DNA of 17,299 bases from an uncultured Oscillospiraceae bacterium. GTDB lineage: Bacteria; Bacillota_A; Clostridia; Oscillospirales; Oscillospiraceae. A model generated the notes under the pieces. The model did no database searches and had not been told where the DNA came from. It saw only the letters and a program-made list of their open reading frames with translations. Both the position numbers and the translations under genes were made by a program. The DNA is taken from contig CAKTGD010000015.1 of NCBI GenBank assembly GCA_934561335.1, positions 1 through 17,299 of the forward strand. Direction: 5' to 3'. Shown one piece after another: positions 7,901-14,542 of this stretch. How positions within the stretch are numbered: position 1 is the first letter of the stretch; the number at the start of each line of letters is the position of its first letter.

Positions 7901-9426
7901 GATTCGGCACCCTTATGCTGTTTAAGATGTTGAGCAGCGTTAGAGGTAATGTTCCAAAGAGTTTCGCTGCCCAAATTCAAAGCTACATCTTCACCTATAG
8001 CATTGCCTTCCCAGCCTGCTCCTGTAGTGAAATACAGATTAACATTACCCTCTGCATCACCTTGGTAGTTGTACTTGCCAGCAAGGCCAAAATTAATTTT
8101 ACTGTCAGCATCTGCCTTCATGTTGCCGGTAACATTGTTGCTTCCTTTTAAAACAGTAGCGTTATCATAATCGACACTGTCAAGATGCTCAACAATCACA
8201 CCTGCATTAATCGTACCGCCGTTTTCAGCCAATGCCAGATACTTGCTGCTGTCGCCCATTGTTATTTTCAGCCCGGCAGTACCCTTTGTCTTATGGCCAA
8301 CGTTGATAATACCACCGTCATGAGCATACAGCAAATTTCCTGTAGCAGTTTCCAAACTGCTTTGGCCGGAGGTCAGGTCGATTACGCCATTCTTGCCGGC
8401 TTCGAGGACGTTGCCGTTCGCCTTCAGCGCTACACCGACACTGCCGTCAGCAGTAGATTCCAAAATAACCTTGCTGGTATAATCCGCATTATTACCAGCA
8501 TAGGCAGCGTTGCTCTGCTCATTGCCGTCCGCAGTAATAGTCATTTGGGCATCCTTAAGATGTACCAAGCCCTTCTTATCATTGTAAACACCATAAACTC
8601 TGTCGGTATTTTTTCCCTCGGCTTTAATGGTCATCTTACTGTTCCAGGTACTGGAGCCCAATACGTTGGTAACATATAAATCCTTTTCAGCACCGCGTAC
8701 AGCGGCCTTCACAGTTTCCTTAGAAAGGTCCGGAGCAACAGTCAGTCCATAACGGGAATCGGTTTCGCCAACATACCAGGTGTTTGCCGGTATTGTCGAA
8801 TAACCCTGCGCAGTATCAACCTGTTTGATATCATATTCCTTATTATTGCTGTCATTGCTCAAAACAGTTTTATAGGTACCGCCGGTCAGATAAGAGGTAC
8901 TGCTCATATCATCAGTAAATTTAACATTTCCTACACGCAATACATTGCCGTCATCGTCAAGAATGCGTATAGACATGTAATCAAAGCCGTAATAATGAGT
9001 CAAGCCCTCAGCCGGTTTCAGCTTTTTCAAAATACCGGCACTAACCTTCTTCACAGTTTCCAAAGAACAATCCGGTAAATCACTGGCTTTAACATCAAAG
9101 TTTGCATAAATAGTAACGCCACTTACGCTCGTGCCACCCCAATAAGAAGGTTCTTCATAGCGCATATCGGCAGCCATAGTAATATCGCCGCCAAGCACCT
9201 GACCTGTAGCCTTATCATAGCCAAACACATAATTGTCAGGCTCCTGGTAGCTTTTACCTATCTGGTCACCGTTTACCGCATGGCTCCAGGTAATACCGCC
9301 GGAGTATTCACTGCTCGTCATATCATAGGTGGCAGCACTTGCAACACTCATCAGACTGCAGCCTAAAGCTACGGCAATAGCTAAGGCTAATTGGGATTTC
9401 ACTAAGCTCTTTTTACTCTTACTCAT
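4975..9426 (-). CDS. Autotransporter B: close paralogue of A
   Basis: A 1483-residue autotransporter with start ATG 9426 and AAGGAG eight bases upstream. Residues 1-31 are a signal peptide (ASA cleavage site), almost identical to that of A. The passenger shares the general plan of A: a YDMTSSEY N-terminus, a GGPSYTIDMQGH segment, and conserved DSYLxGHF and NGAxWDN motifs. It is clearly diverged from A through much of its length. IAEGLT-type signatures lie near residues 626 and 1129. The helical linker and the 268-residue barrel (1216-1483, ending LRFTF) are nearly the same as in A, including an RGD in the second predicted outer loop (bases 5610-5602). B lies 109 bases after C and 114 before A, and is probably cotranscribed with both. 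Its natural ligand or role is unknown. Confidence 0.95.
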   Translation of the reverse strand: MSKSKKSLVKSQLALAIAVALGCSLMSVASAATYDMTSSEYSGGITWSHAVNGDQIGKSYQEPDNYVFGYDKATGQVLGGDITMAADMRYEEPSYWGGTSVSGVTIYANFDVKASDLPDCSLETVKKVSAGILKKLKPAEGLTHYYGFDYMSIRILDDDGNVLRVGNVKFTDDMSSTSYLTGGTYKTVLSNDSNNKEYDIKQVDTAQGYSTIPANTWYVGETDSRYGLTVAPDLSKETVKAAVRGAEKDLYVTNVLGSSTWNSKMTIKAEGKNTDRVYGVYNDKKGLVHLKDAQMTITADGNEQSNAAYAGNNADYTSKVILESTADGSVGVALKANGNVLEAGKNGVIDLTSGQSSLETATGNLLYAHDGGIINVGHKTKGTAGLKITMGDSSKYLALAENGGTINAGVIVEHLDSVDYDNATVLKGSNNVTGNMKADADSKINFGLAGKYNYQGDAEGNVNLYFTTGAGWEGNAIGEDVALNLGSETLWNITSNAAQHLKQHKGAESSSKRSYINVGEGNLTIDKYSGNTTFVYQHDATDASKILGGDLTINSAEPTKILSTGVGSEQYQVSEVPSTVYLQTSTDGIDTTDDAAINSVLDNLAKKLTYTAYVNGERNLSGRVELAEGLTSSSVSKFYSNITFDEKTGQAKKENELSKPFTGVIFGNETSDAKNGYADQLSGTAAGKDLKYTFNDDTLIDVKLNKDPRSFGWGGLYCAAINNYGDRPYQSSTAYTKGGPSYTIDMQGHDLTVNFSAFPTAGSTGGQPMWTAAAIGAYRDGTITIDNPGAVSITSTNNYYYGSAIRASTAAVGETGAHVVINNDNSKEHAVKIRGGIDTPGYQLNWRAIEIYTQNGTKKENGSSVEIKGLVDIDVKNCASLFARGNYATIDIGGGSIISHNYSSIWTAGYEALINLNMKKDDEGNAVDAGDNYLQIEGDVSTSTPYYGSNGTINVGLNTADSYLKGHFFGSGNNNLYLRNGAVWDNMPAVTHNWAGGTYSTNNIISNISNLYGGADSAHAGNIYQHESENLNIQNLSGYVNAYLAHETGEDGNASFDALGNIVVDKATKTDGKNAGITLYTDRSGIDTSDQDKVVNTLSALGRKLVYNEAVATEENPTPEINLDGKVGIAEGLTAGSIAIRLADLDFNKENGEGSLIAGSIHTPDAYIPVMYGSKETAMMKGAKSAMASTAMMWRAENNDLMKRMGDLRLSEGEKGLWAKYYGGKYEMDSQNTDFNLKYNAYQLGYDVDAGNGWTVGAAVSYNDGDATYGNGRGDLSTYSAGIYGTWKSEDGQYVDIIAKYSKLENDYKVFNDSGHKLSGDYKTWGTSISAEYGKRFENDNGFYFDPSVELTLGRINGKDYNAHSDYLDSVGVKKDMQVEQDAFNTLVGRVGFRLGQKLDNASYFVKLAAAHEFSGEFDTTFRAVNEPEGKTSIDFGDTWYEAQIGGTVKLSDNSLLYADFERSFGGDVEEKWRVDAGLRFTF
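4978..6320 (-). repeat. Near-identical 3' block, copy in gene B
   Basis: Partner of 346-1688 in gene A, aligned without gaps at a fixed offset of 4632 bases. The last 60 or so coding bases are also almost identical to the end of gene C (from 9539), whereas gene E has diverged there. Confidence 0.9.
9349..9392 (-). repeat. Conserved signal-peptide DNA, copy in gene B
   Basis: Identical over 44 bases to 4783-4826 in gene A; two mismatches to the copy in gene C. Confidence 0.85.
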
Positions 9427-9434
9427 TTTTACAT

Positions 9435-9459
9435 CTCCTTACCCAAAAATATTTTTTGG
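9435..9459 (-). promoter_or_regulatory. Hairpin next to and partly covering the B ribosome-binding site
   Basis: In the mRNA, CCAAAAA (9459-9453) pairs with TTTTTGG (9449-9443) around a three-base loop. Beyond this stem a CCT can pair with AGG of the ribosome-binding site (9440-9435) past a small bulge. The position and outer pairing match the hairpin upstream of A, although the inner arms are different sequences. In B the CCT also belongs to the larger stem at 9489-9460, so the two folds compete. Confidence 0.45.
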
Positions 9460-9489
9460 AGGCAGGAGCAATAGCTTCAGCTCCTGCCT
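9460..9489 (-). promoter_or_regulatory. Large stem-loop between C and B
   Basis: Ten perfect pairs (AGGCAGGAGC with GCTCCTGCCT) enclose a ten-base loop. It is the counterpart of the 26-base palindrome upstream of A, with the stem kept and the loop changed. No T run follows in the minus direction. Attenuation, RNase processing that sets differential expression, or translation control are all possible. Confidence 0.65.
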
Positions 9490-9501
9490 GCTTTATACAT
9501 A

Positions 9502-9515
9502 TGCCTTAAAAGGCA
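9502..9515 (-). promoter_or_regulatory. Small stem-loop TGCCTT/AAGGCA after C
   Basis: The same arms as the stem-loop at 4941-4954, with loop AA instead of the two bases there, and the same distance from the upstream stop codon. TTGGCA immediately upstream resembles a -35 box, but no well-spaced -10 box follows. Confidence 0.4.
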
Positions 9516-9535
9516 CAATGCCAAGGAATTATAAT

Positions 9536-12500
9536 TTAGAATGTAAATCTCAAGCCTGCGTCTACACGCCATTTCTCTTCTACGTCACCGCCGAAGCTGC
9601 GTTCAAAGTCTGCATAAATCAGGCTGTTGTCACTCAACTTAGCAGTACCTCCGATTTGTGCTTCATACCAGGTATCGCCAAAATCAATGCTGGTTCTGCC
9701 TTCAGGCTCGCCCTCTGCTGCAAAGCGGCTGTTGAATTCACCTTTAAACTCATGTGCTGCTGCAAGTTTTACAAAATAGCTTGCCTTTTCAGTCTGTTGG
9801 CCCAGGCGGAAGCCTACGCGTCCTACCAGCGTATTAAAGGCATCCTGCTGTACCTGCATGCCTCTGCTCTTGCCCCAGGAATCCAGATAATCACTGTCTG
9901 CGCTGTAATCCTTGCCGTTGATGCGTCCCAGTGTCAGCTCTACGCTCGGATCAAAGTAGAAACCGCTTTCATTTTCAAAACGCTTGCCATATTCTGCGCT
10001 GATGCTGGTGCCCCAGGTCTTGTAATCGCCGCTCAGCTTATGACCATATGCATTGGCGACATCATAATCGTTTTCCAAGCGGGTATATTTGGCAATCAGG
10101 TCTACATACTGACCATCATTACCTTTCCAGGTGCCATACAAGCCTACGCTTGTATCCTTCAAATCTGCTTTGCCGCTGCCATAATTAGAATCACCATCGT
10201 TATAGGATACTGCCACACCGACTGACCAGCCGTTACCTACAGCCCTATCAAAGCCTACCTGATATGCATTGTATTTCAGATTCAAGTCGGTATTCTGTGC
10301 ATCCAGCTCATATTTGCCGCCATAGTATTTTGCCCAGATGCCTGCGTCACTATCATCCAGACGCAAATCACCCATACGCTTCAGCAAATCATTATTTTCG
10401 GCACGCCACATCAACGCACCGGAGGCCATAGCAGATTTGGCACCCTTCATCATAGCAGTTTCACTGCTGCCATAAATAATCTTCGCATCCGGCGTTCTGA
10501 CGGTATTTTCTACCAAGCTTGCCTGTCCATTCTCAGCAGAGAATTCAACATCTGCCAGCTTCATACCGGCAGAAGCTGCTGTCAGACCTTCTGCTATCTG
10601 TACATAACCATTAAGATTAGCTTCCGCATTATCTACGGCACCCTGATAATAAAGCTTGTTGGCAAGGCTGCCCAACACAGCTTTTGTTTCATCTGCCTTA
10701 TGTACATCAAAGCCACTGTTATCTGTTGTCAGCGTAACAGCAGAGCCTTCATCGGCGTGATTAATAGTAAAGTTACCGCCGAGAATATTTGTTGCATCAT
10801 CAGCTGCATGCTTATAAATAACATTTACATGACCGCCAAATTGCTCAATTGTCGTATCAACAACGCCATCATGCGTCATATCAACAGTACCTGCGGCTGC
10901 TTCCGTAGCCCCGCCGATCAGGCTCTTTAATTTAGTAGGCTCCTCTGTATCATTAATGTTGTACCAGACAGCACCGTTCTTGATGGTTGCATCGACAGCA
11001 TTGTTCAAGGAATAGCCTTCCCAGGTTGCGCCGCTGTCCATCAGCAGTTTTGTAGCATAAGAGGCTTTGCCCATCCATTTAGCTTTATTGCCCATAAACA
11101 AGCTGACTATACCATAATCGCCGGGTGTTACGCCCCAGCCGCCGCCGGTAACAAAATTACCTACCCAATAGGAATCAGGTGTATTCAGGCCAACATTTAT
11201 TTTACCCTTGGTGCCCATGCCACCGACAGTTGTGAAATTACCGACTATCTGCGTAGTATTGTTGCCGGCTGCAATAGCGTTACCGGTAGGAGAATCCTCG
11301 TCCTTGATAACATTGACGTTAACAATACCATAGTTGGTAGAAACAAATTCACCATAAGCACGGATAGCAGCGTTTTCCGCACCACCGCCGAAATTCAAGC
11401 CGGGATTCTGGCCCGCTTTCGTCATAATAATTCTGCCGCCGCCAACATCAATAGTAGATGCAACAGCGCTCAGGCCTTCGGCCATACCAACACCGTCTGT
11501 AGTATCTGCTTCCAGGTCAATAAGTCCGTCAACCTTCAGCCAGGAGCGTTCTCCATTGGCACCATTCATAGACTTGATAACAGCGCCATTAGTGCTGTTG
11601 GTGGTGCTGCCGCGAACCGTAAGAACTTTTTTCTCCAGATTTTCGCCGCCGTTATGAATATAAAGCTGACCGCCGCCATTTACAAACAGCGCTGCAGTTT
11701 GCGAGCCCTTATTGCTTACAGCTTTAACAGACATAGCTCCGGGGTTGAAAATTTCTACCTTGCCGGTTGCACCTACCGCAGCAATGCCCGTTGTGCTTTG
11801 GTCGGTAACTATATTCAAATCCATGCTGTGACCATTCAGATCAACATTCACATTCTGCTGATTGTAACCGCTGAAAATACCGGAGCTGAAGGTATACAGC
11901 CAAGGACCGGCAACTAATGTATTACCTTCAGGGTCAACATTAATTTTAATATCCTTGGTGAATACATAACTGCCGTTATCGTATACGCCTGCGTCCTGAT
12001 ATTCTTTGGTCAAAGAAACATCACCGATGATAGCCTTAGTAAATTCTACCGCGCCCTGTTCTGCAGGCTTAACGTACTCATTAACCTTGCTTTCTTTATC
12101 AAGATAGCCCTGACCTGTAGTATCATCAAAGCTCATATCGGCAAAATATTTGCTGGCCGAGCTGGTTGTAAGACCTTCCGCAATACTTACCGTACCATTT
12201 AAATTTCTTTCGCCACTCGCATAGCCGGTATAATAAATTTTGTTGGCCAAAGCATTAAGTGTTGCCTCTCTGGCAGCTTCCGTATTCAGGTTATCATCGT
12301 AGTCAGTAAAAACATTGAGAGCACTGTCCGCTATAGCTTTTTCAATGGTAAAATTACCGCCTAAAATTTTTGACGGGTCGTTCTTGTCATGCTCATAAGC
12401 CACATTAAACAGATGACTGTCAAATTTTTTGATTGTAACATCACCGCTGTCGGCACTTTGATGCAGCATACCGTTAATACCGCTAAAATTATTCAATACT

Positions 12501-13723
12501 GTATCGGTACCCTTATTGCCTGCGTTGGCAGCAGTATTATTCCATACGGCACCATCATTCAGAATCAGCAGCACATTGCTAAATTTTCCTTCTTCCTTGA
12601 TTACGCCGTTCAAATAAGAATCATTACCGCTCAAACCTAAGTAGACAATATTTTTTTCATTATCACCGACAAAAACATCGCCGCCTATCTGAGTGCCGGT
12701 GCCCAAAACAACAGCATCGGTCTGGCTGTTCAAGCCGCCGACTGAGTTAGCGCCATAGAAAACCTTGCCATAGGTATCATAAATAGCATAACGCTCACTA
12801 CCGTCAGCTGCCGGAATAAGCTTTATCGTACCACCCTTTTTTACAGTAATTGTCTGATTATTATAGTTAGCAGTATGGTGTACAGGCGCAACAACTATGC
12901 CATTGCCGTCAGAAACAATATTACCCTTATGATTCAAGGTTATCTTGGCATGATTACTGTTCACAAAGAGACCGGCACTGTTTTCAAGTACATCAGCAGC
13001 TTTTTTATTACCGCTTACAGTGATGTTTACGTCACCATTAACCGTAATACCGCTATTGTTATAAAATTTATCGCCGGTTGTCATTCCCTCCGGTGTACAT
13101 ACAGCTATACCATAAGCACCATTAGGATTATCCACTTTAATATTCAAGCCATCGGTAGTAGTTAAAGTAATAGTTCTGGTCTTATTATCAGTAGCTGCAC
13201 GCCAGATGCCATAGGATTTTTTTGTATTATCGGCATCGGCACTGACATTAATGTTTAGTTCTTTTATTGCACCATATTTGCTGCTGCCAAACTGCAGAGT
13301 ACCAAGCCCGGTGGTCTGCAAAATACCGACGCCGATATTATCACCGGAGGCTTTAACATTTAAAGTCAGCTTATTATCAGGGGCTACAATACAAATGTTC
13401 GGACTGCTCTTACCCTGCACCATATTAATCGCTGCCGTCTGCACATTATAATCTTTACTGTCCAAATCCTGAATAGTGAAGGGTACAGAAGTACCGTCAA
13501 CAGTAATGCTGCTATCCTTGGTAAATGTATAAACGTTGTTATTCTTAGCAGGCACTTCCGCAATACCGCTGTAAGTAACATCTTTTTCAATGTCGCCGGT
13601 AATAGGAGCCGTAAAATCCGCCTCAGTTTGTTCAGCACTTGTAACACTCATCAGACTGCAGCCTAAAGCTACGGCAATACCTAAAGCTAATTTTTTACTT
13701 CGAATCCAAGATGATTTTGCCAT
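9536..13723 (-). CDS. Autotransporter C: paralogue with a diverged passenger
   Basis: A 1395-residue autotransporter. The start is ATG 13723 (MAKSSWIRSKK), chosen because AAGGGG lies eight bases upstream and a signal peptide follows directly; the frame is open for 33 more codons upstream, but an N-terminus of that kind is not seen in A or B. Signal peptide about 1-30 (TSA cleavage site). The passenger is a visible two-fold repeat: an opening element near residue 38 (FTAPITG, then YTFTKDSSI) recurs after residue 560 (FTKAIIG, then YVFTKDIKI). Each half ends in an IAEGLT signature (residues 514 and 1043). The linker and barrel (1128-1395, ending LRFTF) align without gaps to B. Strands are conserved, while predicted loops differ: the RGD is absent and the fourth and fifth outer loops are rewritten. 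Probably adhesive or structural; the target is unknown. Confidence 0.95.
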   Translation of the reverse strand: MAKSSWIRSKKLALGIAVALGCSLMSVTSAEQTEADFTAPITGDIEKDVTYSGIAEVPAKNNNVYTFTKDSSITVDGTSVPFTIQDLDSKDYNVQTAAINMVQGKSSPNICIVAPDNKLTLNVKASGDNIGVGILQTTGLGTLQFGSSKYGAIKELNINVSADADNTKKSYGIWRAATDNKTRTITLTTTDGLNIKVDNPNGAYGIAVCTPEGMTTGDKFYNNSGITVNGDVNITVSGNKKAADVLENSAGLFVNSNHAKITLNHKGNIVSDGNGIVVAPVHHTANYNNQTITVKKGGTIKLIPAADGSERYAIYDTYGKVFYGANSVGGLNSQTDAVVLGTGTQIGGDVFVGDNEKNIVYLGLSGNDSYLNGVIKEEGKFSNVLLILNDGAVWNNTAANAGNKGTDTVLNNFSGINGMLHQSADSGDVTIKKFDSHLFNVAYEHDKNDPSKILGGNFTIEKAIADSALNVFTDYDDNLNTEAAREATLNALANKIYYTGYASGERNLNGTVSIAEGLTTSSASKYFADMSFDDTTGQGYLDKESKVNEYVKPAEQGAVEFTKAIIGDVSLTKEYQDAGVYDNGSYVFTKDIKINVDPEGNTLVAGPWLYTFSSGIFSGYNQQNVNVDLNGHSMDLNIVTDQSTTGIAAVGATGKVEIFNPGAMSVKAVSNKGSQTAALFVNGGGQLYIHNGGENLEKKVLTVRGSTTNSTNGAVIKSMNGANGERSWLKVDGLIDLEADTTDGVGMAEGLSAVASTIDVGGGRIIMTKAGQNPGLNFGGGAENAAIRAYGEFVSTNYGIVNVNVIKDEDSPTGNAIAAGNNTTQIVGNFTTVGGMGTKGKINVGLNTPDSYWVGNFVTGGGWGVTPGDYGIVSLFMGNKAKWMGKASYATKLLMDSGATWEGYSLNNAVDATIKNGAVWYNINDTEEPTKLKSLIGGATEAAAGTVDMTHDGVVDTTIEQFGGHVNVIYKHAADDATNILGGNFTINHADEGSAVTLTTDNSGFDVHKADETKAVLGSLANKLYYQGAVDNAEANLNGYVQIAEGLTAASAGMKLADVEFSAENGQASLVENTVRTPDAKIIYGSSETAMMKGAKSAMASGALMWRAENNDLLKRMGDLRLDDSDAGIWAKYYGGKYELDAQNTDLNLKYNAYQVGFDRAVGNGWSVGVAVSYNDGDSNYGSGKADLKDTSVGLYGTWKGNDGQYVDLIAKYTRLENDYDVANAYGHKLSGDYKTWGTSISAEYGKRFENESGFYFDPSVELTLGRINGKDYSADSDYLDSWGKSRGMQVQQDAFNTLVGRVGFRLGQQTEKASYFVKLAAAHEFKGEFNSRFAAEGEPEGRTSIDFGDTWYEAQIGGTAKLSDNSLIYADFERSFGGDVEEKWRVDAGLRFTF
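13649..13692 (-). repeat. Conserved signal-peptide DNA, copy in gene C
   Basis: Third copy of the 44-base segment found in A and B, with two mismatches. Confidence 0.8.
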
Positions 13724-13799
13724 AATAAGCACCCCTTGCAAAAACACCGGACAAAGATAATAACACCAGGGCGTCCATCTCCCGACTGTCATTTCCTCT

Positions 13800-13827
13800 A
13801 TCATAAAGCAGTCCACTCTCACATCAA
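13800..13827 (-). promoter_or_regulatory. Probable promoter for C (and B, A)
   Basis: TTGATG (13827-13822), 16 bases, then TATGAT (13805-13800; five of six consensus matches). Transcription would begin near 13793 and leave a leader of about 70 bases before the C start codon. The remainder of the 234-base gap (13957-13724) shows no terminator after D, so readthrough from D is also possible. A weaker pair (TTCAAG/TAAAAT) lies at 13879-13852. Confidence 0.4.
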
Positions 13828-13957
13828 CCGCTTATTAGGAACCAAAGTATTATTTTATAAATGCTTAACTAAACTTGAACATATCATCGACAATATTCTC
13901 TTGTTGCCTAACTTTTATTTTCAGCATGTCTCCTACGTAAATCCATACTCAACTAAA

Positions 13958-14446
13958 TTATTTTTTCCAGATTGCCTCCATAATATTGCTGTACTGCGCT
14001 TCCAGGAATTTCAGTGCTTCACCGATAATTGCATTCAGCAGCACCGGATTGAAGGTATTGTTTTCTGCGGTAATGCAGGCATTCAGCATAAAATCGCCCT
14101 TTTCGGAAACGGTAAATTTAAAGGGACGTACATTATTGTTCATGTTGTTGATAGCTGCAGCCAGCTCCGGCAGCTTTGCTTCCGGAATTACCTGCGGCGC
14201 AATCTGCACCTGTAAAATAATGTAAACACTGTCATCCATCAGCACAGCCATCGGCAAAATCTGTCCTTTTACTTCCATACGGCTACGGAAAACTGTGGTA
14301 TGACGCTCATCCTCAATTTTTTGTACGTCAAAGCAGTCTATTTTGTTATCGGTAAGAAATTGCTGCATTTTTTCAATTTTATCAGCACGCTTCTGCTCCA
14401 TATCCAAAACCTTTGTCTCTTTAGTTTCTTTAACTTTTTCTGTCAT
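13958..14446 (-). CDS. Small cytosolic protein, possibly YbjN/secretion-chaperone-like
   Basis: A 162-residue protein starting at ATG 14446 with AAGGAG eight bases upstream. It has no signal peptide and no membrane segment. Residues 1-32 are highly charged and probably helical. From the sequence I predict helix (15-32), three strands (51-60, 62-70, 73-81), helix (88-103), two strands (108-115, 117-126) and a final helix (132-160). That order, helix, three strands, helix, two strands, helix, is the one known for type III secretion chaperones and related YbjN-like proteins. The fold is my inference; no diagnostic motif confirms it. It sits in the same direction between autotransporters E and C, which suggests a role in their handling or regulation, but proximity is the only evidence. 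Confidence 0.85.
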   Translation of the reverse strand: MTEKVKETKETKVLDMEQKRADKIEKMQQFLTDNKIDCFDVQKIEDERHTTVFRSRMEVKGQILPMAVLMDDSVYIILQVQIAPQVIPEAKLPELAAAINNMNNNVRPFKFTVSEKGDFMLNACITAENNTFNPVLLNAIIGEALKFLEAQYSNIMEAIWKK

Positions 14447-14473
14447 TTTAAAGTCTCCTTTGACATTTTATTT

Positions 14474-14508
14474 AAGGGGGCGTTAGCGCAACGGCCGCCG
14501 CCCCGCTT
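14474..14508 (-). promoter_or_regulatory. GC-rich stem-loop between E and D
   Basis: GGGGCG pairs with CGCCCC, and AAG with CTT past one bulged base, giving nine pairs around a 16-base loop that can itself fold further. In the minus direction it is followed by TTAAATAAAA rather than a T run, so it is a poor intrinsic terminator. It may partly end E transcripts or protect their 3' ends while D is translated from its own site further on. Confidence 0.5.
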
Positions 14509-14542
14509 AGAACAATTTTACGCTGCCCGCATAGCCCAAAGC

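Noticed and set aside
13724..13822. Thirty-three extra in-frame codons upstream of C as its true N-terminus
   Set aside because: The stretch contains the probable promoter and leader and has no well-spaced ribosome-binding site. ATG 13723 has AAGGGG at eight bases and is followed directly by the signal peptide as in A and B.
13865..13927. Twenty-codon reading frame after D (MLKIKVRQQENIV...)
   Set aside because: AGGAG is only two bases from the ATG, the peptide has no recognisable feature, and the region is intergenic and AT-rich.
13724..13957. Riboswitch in the leader of C
   Set aside because: I looked for conserved cores of common classes and saw none; only weak local stems occur.
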